A DNA stretch of 50,703 nt, taken from Candidatus Eisenbacteria bacterium. GTDB lineage: Bacteria; Eisenbacteria; RBG-16-71-46; SZUA-252. The position numbers were made by a program, and so were the translations under genes. Numbering within the stretch: position 1 is the first letter of the stretch; every line of letters begins with the position of its first letter. This document shows positions 24,437-33,824 of the stretch, piece by piece. Below the pieces are notes generated by a model, which saw nothing but the letters and a program-made list of their open reading frames with translations, did no database searches and had not been told where the DNA came from. The stretch covers positions 1 through 50,703 of the forward strand of contig VBOW01000025.1 of NCBI GenBank assembly GCA_005893275.1. The letters are read 5' to 3'.

Positions 24437-27046
24437 TCAATGCTCCCGGGACTTCTGCGCCCGATCGCGGAGCCGGGCCAGCTCGTTCAGGGCGTCGAGA
24501 GGCGTCATCGACTCCACCGCGACGCGCGCCAGCTCTCGCGCCAGCGCGGCTTCGAAGCGCGGCGCCACCCTGGAAGGCGCGCGGGCTTCCTCGACCCGCT
24601 CCTTCTCCGCCGCATCCGTCGCTGCCGGCTCTTCTGGCGCGCGATCCCCCGCCTCGAGCCTCGCGAGGATCTCCCGCGCCCGGCTCAACACGCCCTCGGG
24701 GAGCCCCGCGAGCTTCGCCACGTGGATCCCGTAGGAGCGGTCGGCGCGCCCGGGCGCCAGGGCATGGAGGAAGACGATCTCGTGCCCGCGCTCCTCGACG
24801 CGCACCGTGCGGTTCTTGAGGCGCGGGAGCCTCGACTCGAGATCGGTCAGCTCGTGGTAGTGGGTGGCGAAAAGCGTCCGGGGTCTGGCGCCGGGGCCGT
24901 CGTGGAGCGTTTCGGTCACCGCCCAGGCCAGGCTCAGCCCGTCGTAGGTGCTCGTGCCGCGCCCCACCTCGTCGAGCAGCACCAGGCTTCGGTCGCTTGC
25001 CTGGCGCAGGATCGTCGCCGTCTCCTGCATCTCCACGAAGAAGGTGGAAGCCCCCCGCGCGATCTGATCCGAGGCGCCGACGCGCGTGAAGATCCGGTCC
25101 ACGAGGCCGATCCTGGCCTCGGCGCAGGGTACGAACGAGCCGATGTGCGCGAGGTAGACGGCGAGGCCGACTTGCCGGAGGAAGGTGGACTTCCCGGCCA
25201 TGTTGGGCCCGGTGATGAGCCAGATCTGTTCTTGTTCGGGATCGAGCGCGACGTCGTTCGGCTGGAAGGCGCCGGGCTCGAGCGAACGCTCCACCATGGG
25301 ATGACGCGAAGCGATCAGGCGGAGGCCGCGGTCTTCGGCGAGCGAGGGCCGCACCCATCGCTCGCGGGCCGCGCAGTCTCCCAGGGCGAGATGGAGATCC
25401 AGCGCCGCGAGGACGCGGGCCGCGGACTGGATCCGCGGCATCTCGCGGGTGGCGAGATCGCGCAGCTTTTGAAAGTGTTCGGCCTCGAGCCGGTGGCTCT
25501 CGATGCTCGATGCCTCGATCCGCTCCTCCATCCGCGTGAGATCGGGGGTGACGAATCGTTCCGCGCCCGCCAGGGTCTGGCGCCGGACGTAGTCCGGAGG
25601 AACGCGTCCGAGCTGGGAGCGGGTGACCTCGAGGTAATACCCGAACACGCGGTTGAAGCCAACCTTGAGATTGTGGATCCCGGTCCGCGCACGCTCGCTC
25701 GCCTCGAGCGCCAATACCTGCGCGCGGGAGGTGGACGCCTCCCGGCGCCGCTCGTCGAGCACGGGATCGTATCCCTCACGGATGATTCCTCCCTGGGTCG
25801 CGGCGAGGGGAAGCTCGTCCGCCAAAGCGCGGCCGAGCTCCGAGGCCGGCGCGGAGAGGTCCGGGAGCGCCGCGCGCCACGCCTCCGTCACGGGGTTCCG
25901 GTGCGACTCGAGCGTCTTCGCCACGTCCGGGAGCCGGAGCAACGCGTCCCGAAGCGTTCCGAGGTCGCGCGGCGTGGCGCGGCCGGAACCGAGGAGCCCG
26001 AGGGCGCGCTCCAGGTCCGGCATCCGGTGAAGCCGCTCGCGGATCTCGGCGCGAAGACGTGGCGTGAGAGCGAAGAGCTCGGTTCGGTCAAGGCGCGCGC
26101 TCAGAACCTCAAGCTCGGCGCACGGAGCGCGAAGGAGCGCCCGGAGCGCCCGCCCCCCCATCGCCGTCTCGGTCCTGTCGAGGAGATGGAGCAGCGTATG
26201 CTCGGGACCGGCCTGGGATTCCAGGATCTCCAAGTTCCGCAACGTGACCTCGTCCACCACGAGCGACGGTCCCTCACGGAGCGCGAGGACCGTCCCGATC
26301 TGAGGCAGGTCCGATTTCTTGAGGGAGCGGAGGTAGTCGAGAAGCGCGCCGGCGGCTCCGAATCCAAGCCCGGGGTCGCCGAGCCCGAACGAATCCAAGC
26401 TCCGGACCTGGAATTTCCGCTCGAGGGCTTGACGCCCCGCGCGCGCGTCGAACCGTACGGCGTCCCAGCGGGTCACGTGGGCGCGGGGGGCGATCTTCGG
26501 GAGGCCGAGGTCGGCTGGGACCCCGTCGGGGCAAAGGATCTCGCGCGAAGGATATTCGAGGAGAAGCGCCGCCAGGTCCTCGCTCGCGACCTCCCCCACC
26601 CGGAACTCTCCGGTGGAGACCTCGGCCACCGAGACCCCGATCCGTTCCGCGCCCGGGTGAAGGGCCACGATGTAATTGCTGTCGACCGCGTTGAGGATTC
26701 CGCTTCGGGTGATGGTTCCCGGCGTGAGAACCTCGATGACCTGCCGATCCACGAGGCCGCGCGCTTCGGACGCCGGCTCCATCTGCTCCGCGATCGCCAC
26801 CGAATGCCCCTCCTGCACGAGGGTGCGAAGGTATCCATCGACCGCATGGTGCGGCACCCCCGCCAGCGGGATCGAATCATCCTTCTTCTTGTCGCGGCTC
26901 GTGAGCGCGATTCCGAGGACTCGCGAGGCGACGAGCGCGTCCTCTCCAAACGTCTCGTAGAAATCCCCCATCCGGAAAAAAAGGATCGTTCCGGGATGCT
27001 CGGCCTTGAGCCGCCGGTACTGATCGAGCATCGGGGTCGTTTCCAT
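24437..27046 (-). CDS. mutS: DNA mismatch repair protein MutS
   Basis: An 869-residue mismatch sensor. The N-terminal mismatch-binding domain starts METTPMLDQYRRLK and has the DFYETF segment at 28-33, with the stacking Phe and Glu of the FxE motif. The ATPase at the C-terminal end has Walker A GPNMAGKST (around residue 614), DEVGRGTSTYDG and the later FATHYHEL signature. ATG 27046 was chosen because the homologous region begins there and longer frames enter the SPOR gene. The SPOR-protein gene ends 11 bases upstream. Works with the MutL at 14786-16549, though not in one operon. Confidence 0.97.
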   Translation of the reverse strand: METTPMLDQYRRLKAEHPGTILFFRMGDFYETFGEDALVASRVLGIALTSRDKKKDDSIPLAGVPHHAVDGYLRTLVQEGHSVAIAEQMEPASEARGLVDRQVIEVLTPGTITRSGILNAVDSNYIVALHPGAERIGVSVAEVSTGEFRVGEVASEDLAALLLEYPSREILCPDGVPADLGLPKIAPRAHVTRWDAVRFDARAGRQALERKFQVRSLDSFGLGDPGLGFGAAGALLDYLRSLKKSDLPQIGTVLALREGPSLVVDEVTLRNLEILESQAGPEHTLLHLLDRTETAMGGRALRALLRAPCAELEVLSARLDRTELFALTPRLRAEIRERLHRMPDLERALGLLGSGRATPRDLGTLRDALLRLPDVAKTLESHRNPVTEAWRAALPDLSAPASELGRALADELPLAATQGGIIREGYDPVLDERRREASTSRAQVLALEASERARTGIHNLKVGFNRVFGYYLEVTRSQLGRVPPDYVRRQTLAGAERFVTPDLTRMEERIEASSIESHRLEAEHFQKLRDLATREMPRIQSAARVLAALDLHLALGDCAARERWVRPSLAEDRGLRLIASRHPMVERSLEPGAFQPNDVALDPEQEQIWLITGPNMAGKSTFLRQVGLAVYLAHIGSFVPCAEARIGLVDRIFTRVGASDQIARGASTFFVEMQETATILRQASDRSLVLLDEVGRGTSTYDGLSLAWAVTETLHDGPGARPRTLFATHYHELTDLESRLPRLKNRTVRVEERGHEIVFLHALAPGRADRSYGIHVAKLAGLPEGVLSRAREILARLEAGDRAPEEPAATDAAEKERVEEARAPSRVAPRFEAALARELARVAVESMTPLDALNELARLRDRAQKSREH

Positions 27047-27057
27047 GGACCCCGTCG

Positions 27058-28158
27058 TCAGCGCGGCACGATGGTGTAGGAGAAGCCGCGCTCGCGGCGG
27101 AGCCTCTCCCCGAGCGCCCGCGCTTCGTCGCGCGTCGCGTACGCCCCCGCGCGGACGCGGTAGATGGGAGTCGCTTCGCGCCCTTCCAGCACGGCGACGT
27201 CGCCGACGCCGGCGAGTCTCAGGTCCTTCCCGAGAGCCTCGGCCAGCTCGCGCCGCGCGAAGGCGCCGACCTGGATCGCATATCCGCCCCCGATCGGCAG
27301 CCCGAGCATCGGCGGCCCGGCCGAGCGAATCCCGCGGTCGCGCGCCCGGGTTGCCTCGTAGGAGTCGGGGAATCGCTGCGCGACCTGGCGGAACACGGCG
27401 GCCGCGTCGGCGCCCCGCCCCATGGTTTCGAGCGAGATCCCCATCGCGTAGAGCGCTTGGGGCGCATAATCTCCGCGCGGATACCGCGCGAGGATCACCT
27501 TGAGCGCCTCCACGGCCTCCCGCGGCCTGCTCGCGCGGAGCGCGGCTTCGGCCACGGCGAAGTAGTAGGGTTCCTCCTCGCTGCTTCCGTCCAGATCCTG
27601 TTTGGCCGATTTGAAGTGCTGCAGAGCTCCCGCCGCGTCCCCGCGGCCGAGCTGGGAGAGCCCGCGCCAAATGAGACCGTCCCGTCCGAGAGGATCGCGC
27701 TCGACCCCCGGGGAGAAAATACTGAGGAGGTTTTCCGCCTCCCGGTAGTCCCCTTGCGCATACTGGCTCTTGGCGAGGGCCAAGGCCGCCGCGCGCCTGT
27801 GGGGTCCGCGCGGATAGTTGTTGAGATATTCATCGAGCAGGCGATCCACCGTGCCGGCGTCCTCCGCGATCGAGGCGGAAAGAAAGGCCGCGGCCTCGCC
27901 CAGGGCGCGGGGAAGCAGGGCGGGATCCACCCCTTTGAGGAGCGCGCGGGCCTCCTCGACCCGGCCGCGGTCCACCGCGCGTTGGGCGTCCGTGACCCGC
28001 CGCTCTTCCGCGAGGGCGCGCGACCCGCCGCGGACAGGCGCGGGTCTCTTGAAGCGCTCCCCGGCGGGGGGACGCTCGGCGAGGAGCGACGCCGTCATCG
28101 CCACGAGGCATATCCCCGCTACGGCGAAGGGCAGGAAGGTCCTCGGCCCGTGTTTCAT
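27058..28158 (-). CDS. TPR-repeat protein with C-terminal SPOR domain
   Basis: A 366-residue inner-membrane-anchored protein. A short cytoplasmic stretch is followed by one hydrophobic segment (PFAVAGICLVAMTASLL). The middle (about 60-270) has TPR repeats with the typical A/G/Y pattern (LAKSQYAQGDYREAENLL, ALYAMGISLETMGR). The last 75 residues resemble a SPOR domain (GYAIQVGAFARRELAEALGKDL and YRVRAGAYATRDEARAL), which binds denuded peptidoglycan at division sites. It may be a cell-wall or division-associated scaffold. ATG 28158 overlaps the lapB stop by four bases (ATGA), so coupling with lapA-lapB is likely. Confidence 0.85.
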   Translation of the reverse strand: MKHGPRTFLPFAVAGICLVAMTASLLAERPPAGERFKRPAPVRGGSRALAEERRVTDAQRAVDRGRVEEARALLKGVDPALLPRALGEAAAFLSASIAEDAGTVDRLLDEYLNNYPRGPHRRAAALALAKSQYAQGDYREAENLLSIFSPGVERDPLGRDGLIWRGLSQLGRGDAAGALQHFKSAKQDLDGSSEEEPYYFAVAEAALRASRPREAVEALKVILARYPRGDYAPQALYAMGISLETMGRGADAAAVFRQVAQRFPDSYEATRARDRGIRSAGPPMLGLPIGGGYAIQVGAFARRELAEALGKDLRLAGVGDVAVLEGREATPIYRVRAGAYATRDEARALGERLRRERGFSYTIVPR

Positions 28159-29294
28159 GCGACGGTCGACCACGCGGAGCACGCGGGGCACCGGGTCCAG
28201 TACTCATCGGAGGCGGTGCCGCAGGCAGGGCACGAAAAGCGTTCGGTGCTTTGAAACCGCTTCAAGAGCGCTTCCACTTCGTCGAGGGCGTGGCTCAGGT
28301 CGCCTCGCCGGCGGTGCACGTCGACGAGAAGCAACCTCGCCGACAGAGACTCGGGCTCGATCTCGAGCGCCTCGCCGAGAGCGCGGCTCGCCTCGAGGAG
28401 ATCGCCCTTCTTGATGTGCATCCGAGCGAGCGCGACCATGATCCTCGCATCCCGAGGATTGCGCGCGAGCATCTCTTCGTAGGTCTGCGCCATTTCGCTG
28501 AATCGTCCGCGCTCGAAATACGCGGTCTCCAGGCGCTCGAGCACGAGGTTGGCTCGTTCCGGGTGCGTCCGGGCAAGTCCTTTCCAGAGGACGACCGCGC
28601 GCTCCGGGCGGGCGCGATCGTAGTAGATATCGCCGAGCCGGAGCAGGGCGGCGGGATGGTTTCGCTCGAGGCGGAGCGCGCCCCGGAGATGCTTCTCCGC
28701 CTCCCGGATCTTTCCGGCGCGCAAATAGCTCTCCCCGATGGCGGAGCGGTAGCTGGCGAGCGCCTCGTTGGCGCGTTCGCCGTTCGCCCGGGCAAGCTCC
28801 GAGCGCACCTCGAAGGCGCCCTCCCAGTCCCGGGCCGCCTCGTGGGCGCGAAGCAGGATCCTGAGCGCGCGTCCGTCCTTTGGGTCAAGCTCGAGGAGCG
28901 TCTCCGCCTCCTCCACCGCCTCCTCCGGTCGGCGGAGCGCGATGAGATCCAACACGAGCCCCTCACGCGCCGCCCGCTGCTGGGCCAAAGTCTGCCCAGG
29001 CCGCACCGTCAGCTCACGGTGGATGTGGAAGGCGCGGCCCGCCTCGCCCCGCTCCCGGAGCAAGTTCCCCAGGTGGATGTAGGCGTCCGCGTTGTCGGTG
29101 TCGATTCGAACCGTCTCGGTAAAGGCGAGGAGCGCCTCGTCGCGGTCCCCGCGGAGGAGGGCGTCCATCGCGTGCCGGTACGGCGTGTCCGGCCCCGCGC
29201 GGTCCACGGTGAACCCTCCGGAAAGGGTCCACGCGGCCCAGCCCACCAGCGCCAACACCCCGCCCCCCAAGACGAAGGCGTAGAGGGCCGGCAT
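28155..29294 (-). CDS. lapB: LapB-like TPR protein with C-terminal zinc ribbon (YciM family)
   Basis: A 379-residue membrane-anchored protein. The N-terminus has one hydrophobic helix (LYAFVLGGGVLALVGWAAW). Many TPR units follow (AYIHLGNLLRERGEAGRAF, AALLRLGDIYYDRARPERAV). The end carries two CPAC knuckles (CPACGTASDEYWTRCPAC), matching the rubredoxin-like zinc site of LapB. In E. coli, LapB (YciM) works with FtsH to degrade LpxC and so limits lipopolysaccharide synthesis; whether the same holds here is inference. ATG 29294 overlaps the lapA stop (TGATG). The TPR/SPOR gene overlaps its stop. Confidence 0.88.
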   Translation of the reverse strand: MPALYAFVLGGGVLALVGWAAWTLSGGFTVDRAGPDTPYRHAMDALLRGDRDEALLAFTETVRIDTDNADAYIHLGNLLRERGEAGRAFHIHRELTVRPGQTLAQQRAAREGLVLDLIALRRPEEAVEEAETLLELDPKDGRALRILLRAHEAARDWEGAFEVRSELARANGERANEALASYRSAIGESYLRAGKIREAEKHLRGALRLERNHPAALLRLGDIYYDRARPERAVVLWKGLARTHPERANLVLERLETAYFERGRFSEMAQTYEEMLARNPRDARIMVALARMHIKKGDLLEASRALGEALEIEPESLSARLLLVDVHRRRGDLSHALDEVEALLKRFQSTERFSCPACGTASDEYWTRCPACSAWSTVA

Positions 29295-29620
29295 CAGTCC
29301 TCGCCGCCTTGCTTCTCGTCGATCCTCAGGTCCTCCAGAGGAAGGTTGCGCAGGGAACGAAGCTCTTCCTTCAGGCTCTGGTTTTCTCGCGCGAGGCGGC
29401 CCATCGCCGCCCGGCCCTTCAGGTAGTGAATCGACGTCAGGATGAACGCGAGAAACATCCCCAGGGCGAAGGCGGCGAAGAGGATCACGGTGAGAGGGAG
29501 GTCTACGTAGGTCGCGCCGGGGAGCCTGATTTCCGTGACGCGCCCGTTCACGTTCAGAACCGCAAAGCCCACAACGACAATCATGACTAGAAGCCAGGCG
29601 AGATTCTTGAGAATCCACAT
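29294..29620 (-). CDS. lapA: LapA-like DUF1049 membrane protein
   Basis: A 108-residue protein with two hydrophobic helices (LKNLAWLLVMIVVVGFAVLN and VILFAAFALGMFLAFILTSI) around a short loop, then a cytoplasmic coiled-coil-like tail with RLARENQSLKEELRSLRNL. This is the LapA (YciS) layout. In E. coli LapA sits beside LapB and assembles lipopolysaccharide regulation machinery. ATG 29620 follows a strong GGGAGGGGA ribosome site; an in-frame upstream extension is unneeded. The gap after mtaB is 68 bases. Confidence 0.85.
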   Translation of the reverse strand: MWILKNLAWLLVMIVVVGFAVLNVNGRVTEIRLPGATYVDLPLTVILFAAFALGMFLAFILTSIHYLKGRAAMGRLARENQSLKEELRSLRNLPLEDLRIDEKQGGED

Positions 29621-29688
29621 GAGCGTCCCCTCCCGGGATGGGGCGGTTTCGGATTCCGGCGCGAGGATATCGGCCTCCGGCGGGAGGG

Positions 29689-31029
29689 TCAACCCGTTGC
29701 TGCGATCGATCCCACGAGGCGCCCGCCCGACACCCCCTCGACGCGGGCGAGATGGATCCCATCCCGCCGGTCGGGATCACGATCGAGCTCGACCGGAACG
29801 TACACGTCGCTCATCGCGATCGGCCCGCGGGTTCCGCGCCCCGATTCCATCACGACGGGAACGGTCGAGTCGATGAGGGAGCGCCGAAACGCATCCGACT
29901 TGGCCTCCCCCAGGGCGCGGAGCCTCTCGGCGCGCTCCCGGGCCCCCGCCTCGGGCACTCCGGCCCCCAGGCGCGCGGCCACGGTCCCCGGGCGCGGCGA
30001 ATAGCGGAACACGTGAAGGAAGGTGATCGGCGATCCCTCGAGGAAATCGTAGGTCTCCTGAAACTGGGCCTCGCCCTCGCCCGGAAAGCCCACGATCACG
30101 TCGGCTCCGATTCCGACGGGCCCGCGTGCCGAGACCCCCGACACGAGCGCCGCGTACTCCTCCCGGGTGTAGCCGCGCCTCATCGCGCGCAAGATTCGGT
30201 TCGAGCCGCTCTGGAGCGGCACGTGAAGATGCCGGCAGAGCCGTGGCTCGCTGCCGATGAGCCCGGCGAGGACCGGATCCACCTTGTTGGGCTCTATCGA
30301 CGAGAGGCGGACCCGATGGCGTGCGCCCAAGCCGAGGAGCGCCTGGACGAGCCCGGCGAGCGCGCCCGTCCCGCCGAGGTCGCGGCCGTAGCCGCCCAGA
30401 TCCGCGCCGGTGAGCACGATCTCGCTGAATCCAGTCTCAAGAAGCCTGCGCGCGCGCTCTAGGACCTCCCCCGGCGGCAGGCTGCGGCTTCGCCCGCGCA
30501 CATAGGGGACGATGCAATACGTGCAGAAGGAGTCGCAGCCGTCCTGGATCTTGAGAAGAGCGCGCGAGCGTCCGACGAGCAAGGGCGCGGCGGTCTTGAA
30601 GTCGCGGATGGCGCGTGCGGCGCCCACGCGGACCCAGGGCGTTTCTCCCGCCGCCGCCCGCATGACTGACTCCGCGTCATCCCGCTCGGCGGAGCCCAGG
30701 ACCGCGGTCACCCCCGGGAGCGCCCGCAGCTCCTCGGGAGCACGTTGTGCGTAGCAACCGGTCACGACGATCCTCGCCTTCGGCCGGGTGCGGTGAAGCC
30801 GCCGGACGAGCTGGCGCGCCTCCTGATCGGCCCGCGCGGTGACCGTGCACGTGTTCACGAAGACGACGTCCGCGTCCGCCGATCCGGCGGGGACTTCGGC
30901 AAACCCCGAATCCAAGATTCGCGCCCGGAGCGCCGCGGTGTCGTACTGATTCAGGCGGCACCCCAGCGTCCAAAAAGAGACCCGAGGGGTCTTCGACGAC
31001 CCCTCGGGCGATAGCGCGACGTCGGTCAT
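29689..31029 (-). CDS. mtaB: tRNA t6A37 C2-methylthiotransferase MtaB
   Basis: A 446-residue radical-SAM enzyme that methylthiolates t6A37 to ms2t6A37 in tRNAs reading ANN codons. Three N-terminal cysteines of the second iron-sulphur cluster appear in TLGCRLNQYD, VNTCTVTARAD and VTGCYAQ. The radical-SAM CX3CX2C motif reads CDSFCTYCIVPYVRGRSRS. A C-terminal TRAM-like domain binds tRNA. It starts 6 bases after the rpsA stop, so it is likely cotranscribed with the ribosomal protein. Confidence 0.95.
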   Translation of the reverse strand: MTDVALSPEGSSKTPRVSFWTLGCRLNQYDTAALRARILDSGFAEVPAGSADADVVFVNTCTVTARADQEARQLVRRLHRTRPKARIVVTGCYAQRAPEELRALPGVTAVLGSAERDDAESVMRAAAGETPWVRVGAARAIRDFKTAAPLLVGRSRALLKIQDGCDSFCTYCIVPYVRGRSRSLPPGEVLERARRLLETGFSEIVLTGADLGGYGRDLGGTGALAGLVQALLGLGARHRVRLSSIEPNKVDPVLAGLIGSEPRLCRHLHVPLQSGSNRILRAMRRGYTREEYAALVSGVSARGPVGIGADVIVGFPGEGEAQFQETYDFLEGSPITFLHVFRYSPRPGTVAARLGAGVPEAGARERAERLRALGEAKSDAFRRSLIDSTVPVVMESGRGTRGPIAMSDVYVPVELDRDPDRRDGIHLARVEGVSGGRLVGSIAATG

Positions 31030-31035
31030 ATCACG

Positions 31036-32904
31036 TCAAAAATCGGTTGCCGCGTCCCCGGTCTCCTCGGCCTCGACCGTGACGGGTTCCTCGGTCGAGG
31101 ACTCCGCGGACGGACTCGGCTTGAACTTGGTCTGGAACTCGGCCTGGACCGGCTGAGGTTGGTCGGCCAGCCACGCGCGCACGCTGAGAATGATCCGATG
31201 CGCCTGCGTGTCCACGCGCGTGACCTTGAGGTTCAGGTCATCCCCCATCGTGAAGCTGTCCGCCGGCTTCTTGAGCCCCTCCACTCCCAGCTGGGAGAGC
31301 GGGATGAAGCCCTCGAGCCCTTCCTCCAAGTCCACGATCACGCCGCGGTCCAGGAGGCGGACCACCTTCCCCTTCACGATCAGGTCCGGGATGTATTTTT
31401 CGGCGAGGGTGGGCCACGGATCTTCGCTCACCTGCTTCAAGCCCAGGGAAATCCTCCGGGCATCCTTGTCGATCGAGAGGACCACCACGTCGACCTTGTC
31501 CCCTTTCTTCAATACTTCGCTGGGGTGCACGACGCGTCGGGTCCAGGACATGTCGCTGATGTGCACGAGACCGTCGATCCCCTCCTCGATCTCGACGAAG
31601 GCGCCGAAATTCGTCAGGTTCCGGACCTTTCCGGCGAGCTTGGTGCCGATCGGGAACCGCTGGTCGAGGGTGAGCCACGGATCCGGCTCGGTCTGCTTCA
31701 GGCCGAGCGAGATCTTCTCGTTCTCCTTGTCGATCTTGAGAATGACCGCCTCGATTTGATCGCCGATCGCGACGACCTTCGAAGGATGTCGCACGTGGCG
31801 TGTCCAGGACATCTCCGAGATATGGACGAGCCCCTCGATTCCCTTCTCCAGCTCCACGAAGGCGCCGTAGTCGGTGATCGAGACCACCTTCCCCTTGACC
31901 TTCTGGGCGACCTGATAGCGCTTTTCGACGTCCTCCCACGGGTAGGGCGTGAGCTGTTTCATGCCGAGCGAGATCCGTTCTTTCTCCGGATCGAACGAGA
32001 GGACCTTCACCTTCACCTTCTCGCCGATCGAGACCAGCTCGGACGGGTGGCTCACGCGTCCCCAGGACATGTCGGTGATGTGCAGCAGGCCGTCGATGCC
32101 TCCCAAGTCCACGAAGGCGCCGAAATCGGTGATGTTCTTCACCACACCCTCACGAACCTGGTCCTTCGCCAGCTCCTGGATGATTTCGCTCTTTTGCTTG
32201 GCTCGATGCTCCTCGAGGACGGCGCGCCGGGAGACGACGATGTTCCGGCGCCTCTTGTTGAGCTTGATGATCTTGAACTCCATTCCCTGACCGATCAGGG
32301 AGTCCACGTTCTGAACCTGCCGGAGCGCGATCTGCGACCCGGGAAGGAACGCCTCGACCCCGTAGAGATCGACCACGACGCCGCCCTTGATCTTCCGCAC
32401 CAGCTTGCCTTCCACGAGCTGCCCTTGATCCGCGGCGGTTTTCACGCGGTCCCACACCTTGACGAAGTCGGCCCGCTGCTTCGAGAGCACCACGAGGCCG
32501 TCCTGATTCTCAGTTTTCTCGAGGAAGACCTCGATCTCGTCCCCGACCTTCACTCCTTCGAGATCCGGAAACTCTTCGACAGGAATGACGCCTTCGGACT
32601 TGAACCCGACGTCCACCGTGACTTCCTTGTCGTCGATCTTGAGGACGCGGCCGCGGACGATTTCGCCTTCTTCCAGGTCCTTGAGCGAGTCCTCGTAGAG
32701 CTGGAGCCATTGCCCCATCATGCTCGCGGAGTCCTCGTCGGTATCGAGCTCCTGGGTGCCGACGGCGGTGATCGCGCCCTCGTCTCCGCCTTCGTCGTGG
32801 ATGAGCCTCGTCTGCGGTTTGCGCTTACGGGGCTTCGTCTCGACCTCGGCGTCGTCCGCCGACTCGTCCTTTACGTCCACATCCTCTTCATGACGTCGAA
32901 CCAT
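31036..32904 (-). CDS. rpsA: 30S ribosomal protein S1
   Basis: A 622-residue mRNA-binding ribosomal protein with six S1 (OB-fold) repeats. Typical repeat cores are TDFGAFVDLGGIDGLLHITD, TDYGAFVELEKGIEGLVHIS and TNFGAFVEIEEGIDGLVHIS. An acidic and Lys-rich N-terminal tail of about 65 residues precedes repeat 1, and a short acidic C-terminal tail ends the protein. Length exceeds the E. coli S1 (557). ATG 32904 with AGGGGGA upstream was chosen; a TTG at 32970 overlapping the ispH stop is an alternative. It ends the aromatic/cmk/ispH run, as in the known cmk-rpsA linkage. Confidence 0.96.
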   Translation of the reverse strand: MVRRHEEDVDVKDESADDAEVETKPRKRKPQTRLIHDEGGDEGAITAVGTQELDTDEDSASMMGQWLQLYEDSLKDLEEGEIVRGRVLKIDDKEVTVDVGFKSEGVIPVEEFPDLEGVKVGDEIEVFLEKTENQDGLVVLSKQRADFVKVWDRVKTAADQGQLVEGKLVRKIKGGVVVDLYGVEAFLPGSQIALRQVQNVDSLIGQGMEFKIIKLNKRRRNIVVSRRAVLEEHRAKQKSEIIQELAKDQVREGVVKNITDFGAFVDLGGIDGLLHITDMSWGRVSHPSELVSIGEKVKVKVLSFDPEKERISLGMKQLTPYPWEDVEKRYQVAQKVKGKVVSITDYGAFVELEKGIEGLVHISEMSWTRHVRHPSKVVAIGDQIEAVILKIDKENEKISLGLKQTEPDPWLTLDQRFPIGTKLAGKVRNLTNFGAFVEIEEGIDGLVHISDMSWTRRVVHPSEVLKKGDKVDVVVLSIDKDARRISLGLKQVSEDPWPTLAEKYIPDLIVKGKVVRLLDRGVIVDLEEGLEGFIPLSQLGVEGLKKPADSFTMGDDLNLKVTRVDTQAHRIILSVRAWLADQPQPVQAEFQTKFKPSPSAESSTEEPVTVEAEETGDAATDF

Positions 32905-32966
32905 TCGTTGGTGTTCCCCCTTGCCTCTTCTATGAAATTCGGCCGTGAAGGCCGGTGGTGCCTGAT

Positions 32967-33824
32967 TCAAGCCCCCGCGGGGCTCGGCTCGATGCGGGTG
33001 ATCCGGTCCACAACGTCGGCGATGACCTCATCGGGCGTCGATGCCCCCGCCGAGACGCCGACCCGGGACAATCCCTGGAACCAATCCTCCTGGATTTCGT
33101 CCGCGGACTCGATCTGGAGCACCCGCGGATTCACCTTGCGGCAGACCTCCGCGAGCTGGGCCGTGTTCGCGCTCTGACGTCCGCCCACGATCACCATCGC
33201 TTCAACTTCCGACGAAAGCTCGATGGCAGTCTTCTGCATCGAGGTCGTCGCCCCGCAAAGCGTGTTGAACACGCGTACTTCCTTGCCGCGCTTCAGAAGC
33301 GCGCCCACGATTTCCTGGACGTGCCCGATCGAATGGGTTGTCTGGAACACCACCCCCATTCTCGGGATGAACTTGAGCGCCTCCGCCTCGGCGATGGTGT
33401 TGATCACGATCGCCCGATTCTCCGTATACGCCACGACGCCGATCACTTCCGGATGATTTTTGTCCCCGATCATGACGACCTTGTAGCCGTCGGCGATGAG
33501 CTTGGCCGCATATTGCTGCGCCTTGGTAACGAACGGACACGTGGTATCCACAACCTTGAGGCCCCGCTCCGCCGCGTCCCGCTTCAGCTCCGGGCCCACG
33601 CCGTGGGACCGGATGATGACGGTGTCCTCGGGGTCCACGCTCTCGAGATCCCCCACCACCTCGAGCCCGCGCTTGCGAAACGAGCTCACGACCTGTGGAT
33701 TGTGGATCAGGGATCCGAGCGATTTGACGCGGGATCCCGCCGCATCCATGGTGTCGTTCGCCATCTTGATCGCACGTTTCACCCCGAAGCAGAAACCGGC
33801 GTTATCCGCGACGATCACGTCCAT
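32967..33824 (-). CDS. ispH: 4-hydroxy-3-methylbut-2-enyl diphosphate reductase IspH
   Basis: A 285-residue iron-sulphur enzyme making IPP and DMAPP, the last step of the MEP isoprenoid pathway. The three cluster cysteines lie in NAGFCFGVKRAI (C12), VDTTCPFVTKAQ and FNTLCGATTSMQ. VYTENRAIV and QTTHSIGHVQEIV fall where the family's substrate loops do. ATG 33824 has AGGAG seven bases upstream. Its start overlaps the cmk-plsC fusion by 23 bases. Placement between cmk and rpsA is known in other bacteria. Confidence 0.96.
   Translation of the reverse strand: MDVIVADNAGFCFGVKRAIKMANDTMDAAGSRVKSLGSLIHNPQVVSSFRKRGLEVVGDLESVDPEDTVIIRSHGVGPELKRDAAERGLKVVDTTCPFVTKAQQYAAKLIADGYKVVMIGDKNHPEVIGVVAYTENRAIVINTIAEAEALKFIPRMGVVFQTTHSIGHVQEIVGALLKRGKEVRVFNTLCGATTSMQKTAIELSSEVEAMVIVGGRQSANTAQLAEVCRKVNPRVLQIESADEIQEDWFQGLSRVGVSAGASTPDEVIADVVDRITRIEPSPAGA

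Noticed and set aside
24440-27079. Plus-strand open frame antisense to mutS
   Set aside because: Same GC effect; mirror of the conserved mutS frame.
31159-33177. Plus-strand open frame antisense to rpsA and ispH
   Set aside because: His/Asp-rich mirror translation of conserved S1 repeats; no family.
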